Shown here: positions 44,474-53,925 of the stretch, piece after piece
How positions within the stretch are numbered: the first letter of the stretch is position 1
Layout of the letters: every line of letters starts with the position of its first letter
Source of the DNA: Paenibacillus jilunlii
GTDB taxonomy: Bacteria; Bacillota; Bacilli; Paenibacillales; Paenibacillaceae
NCBI RefSeq assembly: GCF_900102965.1
Contig: NZ_FNGM01000003.1
Coordinates: forward strand, 310,001-374,000
Reading direction: 5' to 3'
Length of the DNA stretch: 64,000 bases
Notes under the pieces: model-generated
Seen by the model: only the letters and a program-made list of their open reading frames with translations
The model's database searches: none
What the model was told of the DNA's origin: nothing
Position numbers and translations under genes: made by a program

Positions 44474-45157
44474 CTAATCACCGGCCTTATAGCCTAAACC
44501 GCGTATCGTTTTGATCAAAACCGGATGCCCTGGATCATCCTCCAGCTTTTCCCTGAGCCTTTTGATATAAACCGTTAACGTATTGTCGTTCACGAAGTCT
44601 CCGGCCACGTCCCAGATTTGCTCCAGAAGCTGATTCCTTGTGAGAACCTGTCCAATGTGGCTGCCAAAGATCAGCAATAAGCGATACTCTAATGCGGTCA
44701 ACGAAATTTCGGCGCCGTTTTTATGCACTTTGCCTTCAAGAGTATTGATTCGGACATTGCCGATGTCTATGACCGATATGGTGTAGGGCGGCTTCTGGTA
44801 TCTCCGCAGGACGGATTTGATCCGGGAGAGCAGCTCACGAACCCGAAAAGGCTTTGTAATATAATCGTCGGCTCCCATGTCAAGCCCCATCACGACATTG
44901 ACCTCATCGTCGATTACCGTTAAAAAGATAACCGGAATGTCCCGCCGCTCTTTCACCATCTTACACAATTCATAGCCGCTTCCGTCCGGAAGCTGTAAGT
45001 CGAACAAGCATAAAGCGAACTGATCGATGTCTTCGGCGAGCACCTTTTTGGCTGAGGCCACATCATGGCAGAGAACGGTTGGATAACCATCCTGCTGCAG
45101 CGAATATTCGAGACCCGATGCGATCGTCTTATCATCTTCGACTAATAAAATGTTCAT
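44474..45157 (-). CDS. Response regulator, OmpR family
   Basis: 227 residues. The receiver domain has the acidic pair E7/D8 (LLVEDDK), the phospho-acceptor Asp53 in LFDLQLPDGSGYEL and the conserved Lys in DYITKPF. The C-terminal winged helix has LTALEYRLLLIFGSHIGQVLTRNQLLEQIWD and VNDNTLTVYIKRLREKLED. AAGGA precedes the ATG. It is the first gene of the unit regulator-kinase-VanZ-ATPase-permease and probably activates it. Confidence 0.93.
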   Translation of the reverse strand: MNILLVEDDKTIASGLEYSLQQDGYPTVLCHDVASAKKVLAEDIDQFALCLFDLQLPDGSGYELCKMVKERRDIPVIFLTVIDDEVNVVMGLDMGADDYITKPFRVRELLSRIKSVLRRYQKPPYTISVIDIGNVRINTLEGKVHKNGAEISLTALEYRLLLIFGSHIGQVLTRNQLLEQIWDVAGDFVNDNTLTVYIKRLREKLEDDPGHPVLIKTIRGLGYKAGD

Positions 45158-45282
45158 GTGCAGATCATCCTTACGATTGATTTTAAAGTTTTATTACGCT
45201 TCTCTCCAATGTAAGTATAAACTTTCGCAGCTAAGTTAGCCTGCTTTATTTTCTACAATTCCAGGCAAAACAAAGAAACCAC

Positions 45283-45307
45283 GGCACCGAGTTCGGCACC
45301 GCAGTTC
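45283..45307. repeat. Short tandem repeat before the response regulator promoter region
   Basis: GGCACCGAGTTC is followed directly by GGCACCGCAGTTC. It lies between the hydrolase end and the response regulator start, and may be part of an operator or terminator. Confidence 0.6.
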
Positions 45308-45314
45308 AATCATA

Positions 45315-46298
45315 CTAGTGGATTTGCTTCATGAACGCTTTGAATGCTTCGGCGATTTCCTTGAATTTCGTATGATGCAGGTAATGGGAACCATCCATCG
45401 GGATCATTTTGCCCTGTGCGGATTGTTTGACCTGCTCCTCATGCAGCGGAATCCATTGCTTAATGTCCTCGTTATTCGCTTGCACGAAGAGAAGCAACGG
45501 CAATTCATGAGGGTAGGTGAGATGTTCCCCATTTTTGAAATTGGAACCGAGGTGTCTGAGCTCATCCATCATCGTTGAATTGACCGCGACTTGATTCGAA
45601 ATCAAACGCATCTGTTCTTTGGTATGCTCATCGAATGCAAGCGACTTATATGGATCTCCGCTTACTTTTTGGAACAATCTCATCAGGCCTGATTTTTGAA
45701 GAAACTGCATGGATTTCAAAGGCAATTTGACATCCATGCCGGGTTGATTAGGAACGCTGCTATCGATGCCGACAAAAGCAAGAACTTCATCCGGATAGGC
45801 ATTCACATAGGACACTCCGTAAAGTCCTGTGATGGAATGTCCCATCAGAACGTAATGGTCAATACCCAGCTGCTGCACAGCTTCGTGAATTTCGCTGACG
45901 ATATTCGCTGTTGTTCTTTCCTTCTCGGTTTTGTCGCTTAACCCATAACCGAAAGGTTCGATCGCTACGACTTTGTAATTCGGAGACAATTCATCGATCA
46001 ACAATTTGAAATCAAGCGCAGGCGACGGGGTTCCTTGCCCTGGAAGGAGGACGACAGTCTGTTCGCCACTGCCTTGAATGAGCACATTCATTTTTTTTTC
46101 ATCCACATTGACATACTGGCCATACGATTCAATTTTCTTTTTCTCGAGCCCGTTACTGATTACATTAACGACAAACACGATGCCCATGAACAGCACAAGC
46201 GCCCCGAGAATACCTCCAATTATTTTTAACCATAGGTTCCGCTTCTTGCGGTTTTTGGTCCCGGTTTTTTTTATTTCCACCGTTTTTGTCACGTTCAT
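45315..46298 (-). CDS. Membrane-anchored alpha/beta hydrolase (copy A)
   Basis: 327 residues. A membrane helix at about 22-45 anchors an extracellular hydrolase fold. Motifs: LLPGQGTPSP (oxyanion), LMGHSITGLYGVSYV with the nucleophile Ser, and a C-terminal His in MDGSHYLHHT. It is paralogous, over the whole length, to the next gene upstream (46508-47491). Substrates are unknown; esterase or amidase activity on envelope compounds is possible. AGGAGA precedes the ATG. Its position right behind the two-component/ABC unit may or may not be meaningful. Confidence 0.83.
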   Translation of the reverse strand: MNVTKTVEIKKTGTKNRKKRNLWLKIIGGILGALVLFMGIVFVVNVISNGLEKKKIESYGQYVNVDEKKMNVLIQGSGEQTVVLLPGQGTPSPALDFKLLIDELSPNYKVVAIEPFGYGLSDKTEKERTTANIVSEIHEAVQQLGIDHYVLMGHSITGLYGVSYVNAYPDEVLAFVGIDSSVPNQPGMDVKLPLKSMQFLQKSGLMRLFQKVSGDPYKSLAFDEHTKEQMRLISNQVAVNSTMMDELRHLGSNFKNGEHLTYPHELPLLLFVQANNEDIKQWIPLHEEQVKQSAQGKMIPMDGSHYLHHTKFKEIAEAFKAFMKQIH

Positions 46299-46507
46299 CT
46301 TCTCCTGTCCATATTTCTGTAGAGCCGCATTGGCGACATATTTAAAGTGTAATCAAGCAAGATGTCCCCTTCGTGACGGCATTATGAACGGAATATGAAC
46401 AAGCACAAAAAAGGAGGCGTTACATCCGAACATAGCTTTGGAAATCCTGTATGTGTTTCATGTGCAGATTATCCTAATGTCAGATTAACGCTCAAAAATT
46501 CAATTAT

Positions 46508-47491
46508 TTATTTTATTCCGTCCGTAAATTCCCTTATTTTTTTAGAGATTTCTTTTGGATGGGAACGATATAAATAATGTCCCGCGTCCAATAAGACCAT
46601 TTCCCCATGTACAGACTCCGCTATTTGCTTCTCATGTTCGGGGATCCATTGGTCCGTCACAGGGTGATTCGCTTGGACAAAGAATAGGACAGGTAAATTG
46701 GGAGGAAAAGTTAGCTGTTCTGCTGCCTTAAAGTTGGAATACATGCTCACTGCCTCATTTAATTGAGTTGTATTATACATATTTTTGTGTATCATAATGT
46801 TCAATTGTTCTTTAGTGTGTTCATCATAGGGCAGTCCCTCATAAGGATCAGCACTCAGTTTCAATTGTAAACGGGCGAAGCCCAGGTTGCGGAACCATTT
46901 AATCTGTTCTGTTACTGACGAATCAACCTTCTGTTCACTCAGCGATGGAACACTGCTATCCAGCCCGATAAACGCTCTCACTTCGTCTGGATATTGGTTC
47001 ACATAACCCAGACTATAGAGCCCCGAAATGGAATGACCCATGAGAATATAACGATCTATATGGAGACTTTGCAACGCTACATGAATTTCACCTACGATAT
47101 TTGCTATACTGCGCTCCTTCTGGGTTTGATCGCTCAATCCGTAACCAAAAGGTTCAATCACGACGACTTTATAATAATGGATTAACTCTGATATAAGTGG
47201 CTTAAAATCAAGTACAGGCGCCGCTGTTCCATAACCAGGAAGAATCACAACGGTTTCTTCACCTTGACCTTGAATGGAAACATTCATCTGTTTTCCTTCT
47301 ACTGATACATGCTGACCGTATTGTTCCAATCTTTTTTGTTCTGAATGACCGCTGATTTTATTGACGGTATACACGATGGCGATAAACAGTAGGATGGCTA
47401 TAACTACTGCGGCGATTACTTTCAGAAAAATATGTAGCACTCTCTTTGTTTTTGTACTACTCTTTACTTCCTTTCCTACGGGTTGTGTCAA
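46508..47491 (-). CDS. Membrane-anchored alpha/beta hydrolase (copy B)
   Basis: 327 residues from a TTG behind GAGGAG. Same design as copy A: helix at about 21-45, then ILPGYGTAAPVLDFKPL, EPFGYGLSDQTQKER, LMGHSISGLYSLGYV with the nucleophile Ser, and a final LDAGHYLYRSHP. Equal length and colinear motifs show a tandem duplication followed by divergence. The separation of 209 bases leaves room for separate promoters. Confidence 0.83.
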   Translation of the reverse strand: MTQPVGKEVKSSTKTKRVLHIFLKVIAAVVIAILLFIAIVYTVNKISGHSEQKRLEQYGQHVSVEGKQMNVSIQGQGEETVVILPGYGTAAPVLDFKPLISELIHYYKVVVIEPFGYGLSDQTQKERSIANIVGEIHVALQSLHIDRYILMGHSISGLYSLGYVNQYPDEVRAFIGLDSSVPSLSEQKVDSSVTEQIKWFRNLGFARLQLKLSADPYEGLPYDEHTKEQLNIMIHKNMYNTTQLNEAVSMYSNFKAAEQLTFPPNLPVLFFVQANHPVTDQWIPEHEKQIAESVHGEMVLLDAGHYLYRSHPKEISKKIREFTDGIK

Positions 47492-47615
47492 ACTCGTCAG
47501 CTCCTCTTGTTATCTCTACAATGGCCTTGCGGCTCCTAATGCAAGTCTAGCAAACCAAAATGTCCTCTCTATGAATGCAATATGAATGGAGCATGAACAA
47601 AGTTTTTCGGCAATC

Positions 47616-47809
47616 GGTACAAGTTTTTGTCCCGCGACAATTTGGTGTCATACACTATATTTAATTTGCGGGGACAGGAATATACCATTGGAAACTTCCG
47701 AAGCACTGATGGAAATGGGGTTTGGGATTTGGGAAGGACGCGTTCACGCTGACGTTTTCCAAAGGGACCAAGTTCTTGTCACGGGCATAAGGCAAGAACT
47801 TGGCCCCTT
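47616..47809. repeat. Intergenic repeat element with long stems
   Basis: AAGGGACCAAGTTCTTG (47762-47778) and CAAGAACTTGGCCCCTT (47793-47809) form a 17-bp stem with one mismatch. A diverged direct copy of CAAGTTxTTGTCxCG occurs near 47619. TGTCCCGC near 47627 and GCGGGGACA near 47679 could pair too. No reading frame here is convincing. Confidence 0.55.
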
Positions 47810-47841
47810 AATATTCTCCTTTAATTAAAGGTTTCGAATGA

Positions 47842-48747
47842 TTATACCTTCTGTTCGATCGACTTTTCCTTCGTTTGTCTGATGCGGAAATTTCCTGACA
47901 AGTACAATCCGAAAAGCACGACAACGGTAGCTGCGATCGCGTACCAGGTTATCGGCTCACCCAATATGATAGCTGCCAGAATATAGCCCATGACAGGATT
48001 TAAAAGCAGCCAGTTATTTGCTTTGATGGCATCTTGCTTCAGTAAATAAAACCAGAGTCCCATACTAAATATGGAGAGACCGAAGACGGACCAGATCAGA
48101 TATTCGACTAGATGAGCATCCAGACTGACCGGCTTTCCAGCCTCAAGGAAAAATGCTGGAATCAATAAAATCACACCGCCAATGAATACCTGCCACGCGT
48201 TGATCACAAGATTAGGCAACTGAAGATTGGCCTTTTTAAAGACGAGACTTCCAACAGCCATCGAAACCATCGCCAAAACAAGTAATAAAATGCCGCTTAA
48301 GGTGGCATGACTGTTCGCCAATAATGGGTAGGTTGCGATGAATAGACCTATGGCGGAAACAGCCATACCCATCCATTCTTTTGCACGAATGTTTTTCCCC
48401 ATGAAGATTAGGGAAAAAAGCGCAAAGACAAAAGGATTTATGGGTAGAAAGAGATTGAATATCCCGGCGGAAATGGTTTGAAGCGCTAAGTTGCCCAGAC
48501 CAACAAACAACGAGGTATTTAGCAAACCCAGAAGCAGTAAAACGCCCCACTCTCTTTTGTTAGGTAAAGGGTATTTCCCTTTTCTAAATCCATAAATAAA
48601 GATCAGCAGCAGCACCCCGGCGATCAGAAAACGTAATGTCGCTAATGTTAATGGAGACGCTGAGAGCAGACCAATTTTCATGATAATGGCTCCCGAAGAA
48701 TATAAAACCGTGAAAAGTAACCCAATGAATAACCCTTTCCACTTCAT
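47842..48747 (-). CDS. EamA/DMT family transporter
   Basis: 301 residues with ten membrane helices in two repeats of the EamA domain (ATLRFLIAGVLLLI and LLNPVMGYILAAIILGEPITW). Such proteins export amino acids or other metabolites. A RIRQTKEKSIEQKV tail is cytoplasmic. AGAAGGA precedes the ATG. It is divergent from an HxlR regulator, which probably controls it; this pairing is frequent in Bacillales. Confidence 0.88.
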   Translation of the reverse strand: MKWKGLFIGLLFTVLYSSGAIIMKIGLLSASPLTLATLRFLIAGVLLLIFIYGFRKGKYPLPNKREWGVLLLLGLLNTSLFVGLGNLALQTISAGIFNLFLPINPFVFALFSLIFMGKNIRAKEWMGMAVSAIGLFIATYPLLANSHATLSGILLLVLAMVSMAVGSLVFKKANLQLPNLVINAWQVFIGGVILLIPAFFLEAGKPVSLDAHLVEYLIWSVFGLSIFSMGLWFYLLKQDAIKANNWLLLNPVMGYILAAIILGEPITWYAIAATVVVLFGLYLSGNFRIRQTKEKSIEQKV

Positions 48748-48991
48748 AACTCAACATCCTTCTCTCTGTTTATTTTGTGCTTTGCAGATATTAAGACATA
48801 TTGCTTTGATGTACCTACACCTCCTTATCATGTATTTTCTATATCTGACCATCGATCAACCATGATCGAACTATGCCCAAATGAATTGAACATAACACGG
48901 ATTTATAATAGGATATATATATAGGTTTGAGAAGTACGCACAATTTTATTATATAGTATCAATTATTGAACTATTGGGAGGGATAAGGAGT

Positions 48992-49399
48992 TTGAGCGAT
49001 CGTAAACATAAGAACAGTGTGATTCCAAATACAGAAGGGTGTCCTGTTGAAACAACTCTGGAAGTTATCGGGGGAAAATGGAAAGGTATTATTCTCTATC
49101 ACCTCATAGAAGGTCCGAAAAGATTTAGTGAATTCCGCCGCCTCTACCCGGGAATTACACAGTTCATGCTCACACTGCAGCTTCGGGAGCTTGAGCGGGA
49201 TGGCATTATTCACCGCGAAGTATATAAACAGGTACCACCTAAAGTGGAATATTCGCTGACTGAATTCGGAAAAACATTGGAACCGATCATTTTATCCATG
49301 AAGAGTTGGGGAGCAACTTATAAAAATAGAATTGTTGATACTCGTTTACAATCGCAGGATACTGAAGAGGATGGTCAAAATAGCAAAAGCGATGGCTAA
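48992..49399 (+). CDS. HxlR family transcriptional regulator
   Basis: 135 residues from the TTG at 48992, ten bases after GGGAGG; a TTG at 48974 would come before the ribosome site. The family pattern is complete: [23 protein letters not shown], then [32 protein letters not shown] and [18 protein letters not shown]. The single Cys near the N-terminus is the usual position for redox or electrophile sensing in this family. It is divergent from the EamA exporter. Confidence 0.88.
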   Translation: MSDRKHKNSVIPNTEGCPVETTLEVIGGKWKGIILYHLIEGPKRFSEFRRLYPGITQFMLTLQLRELERDGIIHREVYKQVPPKVEYSLTEFGKTLEPIILSMKSWGATYKNRIVDTRLQSQDTEEDGQNSKSDG

Positions 49400-49533
49400 A
49401 CGACTTTATTAAAAATCCAGTCATGAGAAAATACAATTCAAAACTAAGTAAGGTTGTGACTTCCAAGAGCTCGGGGCACTTCCGATAGAATCGATGCTGC
49501 CTTGCTCTTTCGCGGATCATCAGATATACGAAC

Positions 49534-49571
49534 AAAAGCAGTCTGCCCTAGCTTAAGGGTGGACTGCTTTT
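49534..49571. terminator. Bidirectional terminator between HxlR and GH2 genes
   Basis: AAAAGCAGTC and GACTGCTTTT with CCCT/AGGG inside form an interrupted stem with T-tracts on both strands. Confidence 0.8.
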
Positions 49572-49655
49572 TGTCGTCATCACACTAATCCTACCTTATC
49601 GTTATGCTATGTCTTCCCTTTATCAATTTTGTTCTCACTTTTCTTTCTTGTTTAT

Positions 49656-51425
49656 CTACCCCAAATTAATCTCCCGGATCTTCTCCAGCGCCACTTTCGG
49701 TTTTCGGTCTTCGGTCAGCAGGCCGTTCACCTCATGCTGCACGTCCGTAATCTGCGTATAACAGTAGCCGGATATAAACGGAATGGCTTTAATCGCTCCG
49801 GTTATGCTGCCAAACCGTTCCAGGAAAGCCTCCTCATTATCCACCTGATTGCCGTATCCCCAGCCATGCCCGCTTTTGAAAGCAATCCCTCCATACTCGC
49901 TGATGATAATCGGTTGGCCTTTATAACTGTAGCCTTGGGCGAATGCAAATTTCCACTCGTTGTACGTACCGCTGCTGCCCGTAATCGAGTCTTTATCCTT
50001 GTATGTTTTGTACAAATCTTCGCCCCGCTCCACATAATCATGAAGAGTTAAAATATCAGAAATGGTGTGCTCCCATCCATCATTGGTGATGACTGGACGA
50101 TAAGGATCGATAGATTTGGTCAAATAATAGATACCTTCCGTAAATTTTTGCTGACGGTCGTCATGGATAATATTCTGAATGCCCCAGGATTCGTTAAAAG
50201 GCACCCAGGTAATAATGCAGGGATGATTGTACTGCTGCTGCACAACCTCAATCCATTCCTTAGTAAAACGCTCCACAGCCTCATCGTTATATTCAAAAGC
50301 GGCCGCCATTTCGGACCAGACCAGCATTCCTTTGACATCACACCAGTATAAGAACCGCGCATCTTCAATTTTCATATGCTTGCGTAAACCGTTGTAGCCC
50401 ATCTCGGCAATCGCCTCGATATCTTCAATCAGCGCCTCTTCGGATGGAGGCGTCAGATGACTTTCGGTCCAGTAGCCCTGATCCAGAATCAATCTTTGGT
50501 ATAGGGGAATATTGTTCAGCAGGATTTGTCCGTCTCTGATCGAGATTTTGCGCATGCCGAAATAAGAGCCCACCCGGTCGATTTCCCGGTCTCCATCGTA
50601 CAGTACAAACTCCACATCAAACAGATTGGGATTGCCCGGCGACCAGAGGTTTTGCAGCCAAGGTCCGTTGATGCCGCTCATCATGCCGGTTTCCACCGTC
50701 AGCCAGGCTCTGTCCACCGAAAGGCTCAGCTTTCTTACCGTTTCGCCTCTAAATGTAATTTCCGCCTCCAGCCGGAGATCCTTTTTGTTTTTCGTACCGT
50801 TAAAGCGGAAGTCAAATTGGATCATTTGACGGTCGATGTCCGGCGTCATTTTTACCATATCCAGACAGGTTTCATGGACATGTTCGAGCCAGACGCTTTT
50901 CCAGATGCCTGTCGTCTGCACATAAAATGAATCATGATTCCGTCCGGCCCAGCGCTGCTTGCCCCGGGGCTGCAGACAGCTGTCGCTGTCTTTCACTTTT
51001 AGTACAATTTCATTTTCGGCGTCTTGCTTAAGCAGGCCGGTAACATTAAAGGAAAACCGGGCGTACGCCCCCTCATGCTCCCCCGCAAAACTGCCGTTTA
51101 CATAGCAGGAGGCTTTATAATCCACACCTTCAAAATGCAGGATCGTTTGTTTCCCTTCCGCCTCTGGAGAAAGTGTCACTTTTCTGCGATACCAGATCTG
51201 CGCATGGAATTTCTCTTCTCCGATCCCGCTCGCCTGAGTTTCATAAGTAAATGGAACGTTTATTTTATGTACGGCCGGAAAATGATCCATAAAGCGTTCT
51301 GCAACACCGGCTTCCTCATCATCGAAACAGAAATCCCACTCCCCGTTTAGATCCAGCCACTGGCTCCGTATAAATTGGGGCCTCGGATAGTTTTTTATAT
51401 AAAATTTCGTAGCTGCTGTGGGCAT
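49656..51425 (-). CDS. Glycoside hydrolase family 2 protein
   Basis: 589 residues from ATG 51425 (AGGATAGG upstream); a longer frame begins at 51479. The N-terminal jelly-roll domain (RPQFIRSQWLDLNGEWDFCFDDE, FEGVDYKASCYVNG) and an Ig-like domain precede the TIM barrel, with the acid/base Glu in WVPFNESWG and the nucleophile Glu in ISEYGGIAF. It is short for LacZ and close in build to beta-glucuronidases and small beta-galactosidases. No signal peptide, so it acts in the cytoplasm on an imported glycoside. It is divergent from an AraC regulator that probably induces it. Confidence 0.88.
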   Translation of the reverse strand: MPTAATKFYIKNYPRPQFIRSQWLDLNGEWDFCFDDEEAGVAERFMDHFPAVHKINVPFTYETQASGIGEEKFHAQIWYRRKVTLSPEAEGKQTILHFEGVDYKASCYVNGSFAGEHEGAYARFSFNVTGLLKQDAENEIVLKVKDSDSCLQPRGKQRWAGRNHDSFYVQTTGIWKSVWLEHVHETCLDMVKMTPDIDRQMIQFDFRFNGTKNKKDLRLEAEITFRGETVRKLSLSVDRAWLTVETGMMSGINGPWLQNLWSPGNPNLFDVEFVLYDGDREIDRVGSYFGMRKISIRDGQILLNNIPLYQRLILDQGYWTESHLTPPSEEALIEDIEAIAEMGYNGLRKHMKIEDARFLYWCDVKGMLVWSEMAAAFEYNDEAVERFTKEWIEVVQQQYNHPCIITWVPFNESWGIQNIIHDDRQQKFTEGIYYLTKSIDPYRPVITNDGWEHTISDILTLHDYVERGEDLYKTYKDKDSITGSSGTYNEWKFAFAQGYSYKGQPIIISEYGGIAFKSGHGWGYGNQVDNEEAFLERFGSITGAIKAIPFISGYCYTQITDVQHEVNGLLTEDRKPKVALEKIREINLG

Positions 51426-51561
51426 CTTAGCACCTATCCTCTCTCTGATCACTGAAGTATACTCTGTATTTCCTATCACAGATTACTATCTTGTTTTGAG
51501 AAAGAAAATGATTTATCCTATCCAATGACTGATCTATTATCCTTTTGAGGAGTGGAAATCA

Positions 51562-52353
51562 CTGATACATCTAAAGCGGTGCGGTTATAATGTGATTCAT
51601 CCGGAAGGCTTTACTGTAGACCGACCGGACGGCTCCGGGGATTACGTCTTTTTATTCTTCCGGAGCAAAATGGAGCTTAGGATTCAATCGCAAACTGTGT
51701 TTGTAGAACCTAATACCTTTATTATTTTTAACAAAAACAGCCCCTATTTCTACCAGCATGCCGAACAACCTCTGGTCCATGACTGGTTCCATTTTGAAAT
51801 GGAGGCTGCAGATGCTTTTTTTGCCCGGCTGAATCTCCCTCTGGATACCTTAATCAAAGCTTACGACCCCTTCTATATTTCCAGAAAAGTGAATGATATT
51901 CATTGGGAGAATCTGCAGAACGGAACCTTCCGAAATGAGATCATCGACTATACCATTCGTTGCCTGTTCATGAAGCTTAGCGATATTCGAAATCATCTGG
52001 AGCCACATAATCAGATTAGTAAATACTATGATCAGTTCCTGAACCTGAGGAATGAAGTATTCAGTTCTCCTTCTACTTGGTATACTGTCGAGTTCTTGGC
52101 GGACAAGATGAATATGAGCCGGTCTTATTTTCAGCATCTGTACAAACAAATCTTTGGCATATCTGTAATTAACGATATCATTCTTAACAGACTAGGTTAT
52201 GCCTCCTATTTACTGAAGAACACATCGTATGCGATCAGCCATATTTCTGGTATTTGCGGTTATGAGAACGATGTGCATTTTATGCGGCAATTCAAAAGGT
52301 TCGTAGGACTAACTCCAAGTGAATACAGAGAAAGGTCTGACGTTGGGCAGTAA
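51562..52353 (+). CDS. AraC family transcriptional regulator
   Basis: 263 residues if started at the CTG at 51562, which has GAGGAG nine bases upstream. The first ATG/GTG/TTG codon is GTG at 51592 without a ribosome site, and residues before it (HLKRCGYNV) look like the natural N-terminus of this family. A cupin-type sugar-sensing domain (RPDGSGDYVFLFF, HDWFHFE) comes first. Two helix-turn-helices follow at the C-terminus (YTVEFLADKMNMSRSYFQHLYKQIFG and YAISHISGICGYENDVHFMRQFKRF). It probably controls the divergent GH2 gene. Confidence 0.82.
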   Translation: MIHLKRCGYNVIHPEGFTVDRPDGSGDYVFLFFRSKMELRIQSQTVFVEPNTFIIFNKNSPYFYQHAEQPLVHDWFHFEMEAADAFFARLNLPLDTLIKAYDPFYISRKVNDIHWENLQNGTFRNEIIDYTIRCLFMKLSDIRNHLEPHNQISKYYDQFLNLRNEVFSSPSTWYTVEFLADKMNMSRSYFQHLYKQIFGISVINDIILNRLGYASYLLKNTSYAISHISGICGYENDVHFMRQFKRFVGLTPSEYRERSDVGQ

Positions 52354-52390
52354 TTTTCTTCTCCTCTCCCATATCTTTATAGCAGTAATA

Positions 52391-53809
52391 TTATCTTTTT
52401 ATTCTCGGCAGAAGTGCCGCCGGAATTAGTGCCAGTGCAGAGAAGGCTACCGACCAGATAAATGCATGATCGAACGCAACAGCTACAGCTGCCGGGTCAT
52501 GTAACATGACCGAATTATACTCGTTCTGCAAAATAATAGCGATAACCGATGCGCCAAAAGCGCCGCCGATTTGCTGCATAATCCGGGTGGTGCTGCTGGC
52601 ATGCGGGATTTGTTTTGATGACAGGCCAACATAAGCGGAAGCCATGACCGGCAGAAACACAGCCCCCAGTCCTGCTCCCCGCACGATCAAAGCTGCGCTC
52701 AAATAATAATAGCTCGTATCGGCGCCAAGCTGTGTAAATGGCCATGTTCCAAGCAAGGTAAGCATGGTGCCTACAAGAACAACGGGCCTCGAACCAATCT
52801 GGTCCGTTAGTTTGCCGGCAAGCGATCTTGTCAGCAGCATCCCGATCCCTTGCGGCACGAGCAGCAGACCGGATATAAGCACGGATTCGCCGCGGACTTG
52901 CTGGAAGTATAACGGCAGCAAAAGCATTGCCCCGTAGGTGGTCAGGCCGGATAAAAAGAGCAGAATCGAAGATACGGCTAAAGAACGCACGCGGAACAGC
53001 CTGACATCAAGCAATGCTTCTTTTCCTTTGCGAAACGCATAAACGACAAACACTGCCAAAAGCGCTAATCCCGCTAGAACGGGAACGAGAACAGCGGCAT
53101 GGCCGAAACCGTGGTTGGAGCTTACTTCTCCAAGACCGTAAATAATGAGAACGATAGCCGGGGAAAGCAGCATCAGTCCCGGCAGGTCCAGCCGCAGCGT
53201 GCGGGTTCCGCGCTCTTCATTAGGCAGCCCCTTCCACGCCATAATGATGGCAACGATGCAGATCGGAATATTCACCAGGAAAATCCATCTCCAGCTCAGA
53301 TGATTAATGATGAGGCCTCCCAGCACTGGTCCCAAAATCGGACCAAGCAGCGCCGGCAAACCGACCGTGGCCATCATTTTGCCCATGTTTTCCCCTCTGA
53401 AGGCGCGTACTCCCAAGGTCTGCATAATTGGCATCAGCAATCCCCCGCCGATCCCCTGTATAGTACGGAAAAAAATCAGGCTCTCCACGTTCCACGCCAA
53501 GCTGCATAGAACAGAACCAAGCAGGAACATGCCAAGTGAAAATAGCCACATAGGCTTGCCCCCAAATCGCTCCACCGCCCAGCCCGTAATGGGAATGACC
53601 ATGCCAAGCGCAAGCAGATAACTGGTCATAACCCATTGGATTGTCGACACCGAGGTACTAAATTCCCGAACCAGCGTATCAATAGCAACATTGGTTATCG
53701 TCGTGTCGAATAGCGGGGCCAGCATCCCGACCATTAGAATCCACATCATTTTCTTCGCGGCCGCCTGCTGTTCAGCCGGTTCAAGCGTTTCGGAGCTTTG
53801 TTTCTGCAA
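52391..53809 (-). CDS. EmrB/QacA-type MFS multidrug exporter
   Basis: 472 residues from a TTG with GGGAGG eight bases upstream. DHA2 family motifs: LAPLFDTTITNVAIDTL in helix 1 with the key Asp, RTIQGIGGGLLMPIMQTL in helix 4, and GPILGPVLGGLI in helix 5. About 14 helices are expected. It exports lipophilic drugs in exchange for protons. It is divergent from a TetR gene with a palindromic site between them, a classic repressor-controlled pump. Confidence 0.9.
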   Translation of the reverse strand: MQKQSSETLEPAEQQAAAKKMMWILMVGMLAPLFDTTITNVAIDTLVREFSTSVSTIQWVMTSYLLALGMVIPITGWAVERFGGKPMWLFSLGMFLLGSVLCSLAWNVESLIFFRTIQGIGGGLLMPIMQTLGVRAFRGENMGKMMATVGLPALLGPILGPVLGGLIINHLSWRWIFLVNIPICIVAIIMAWKGLPNEERGTRTLRLDLPGLMLLSPAIVLIIYGLGEVSSNHGFGHAAVLVPVLAGLALLAVFVVYAFRKGKEALLDVRLFRVRSLAVSSILLFLSGLTTYGAMLLLPLYFQQVRGESVLISGLLLVPQGIGMLLTRSLAGKLTDQIGSRPVVLVGTMLTLLGTWPFTQLGADTSYYYLSAALIVRGAGLGAVFLPVMASAYVGLSSKQIPHASSTTRIMQQIGGAFGASVIAIILQNEYNSVMLHDPAAVAVAFDHAFIWSVAFSALALIPAALLPRIKR

Positions 53810-53834
53810 GTTGAAAACCTCCCTTTGATTGCAT

Positions 53835-53861
53835 AAATAAGATACTTTAAGTTTCTTATTT
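53835..53861. promoter_or_regulatory. Operator-like inverted repeat between MFS and TetR genes
   Basis: AAATAAGA (53835-53842) and TCTTATTT (53854-53861) are perfect complements with an 11-base spacer, and GC/GC flank them. It lies 26 bases before the MFS start and 65 before the TetR start. Confidence 0.55.
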
Positions 53862-53925
53862 GCATTTATGATATACTATCGCTATATGAAACGCAACGAA
53901 TTTTTTTAAGGAGTATGTGAACAAT

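Noticed and set aside
47586..47828. 80-codon plus-strand frame in the gap before the EamA gene
   Set aside because: It runs through the 17-bp stem-loop, has no ribosome site and no recognisable motif.
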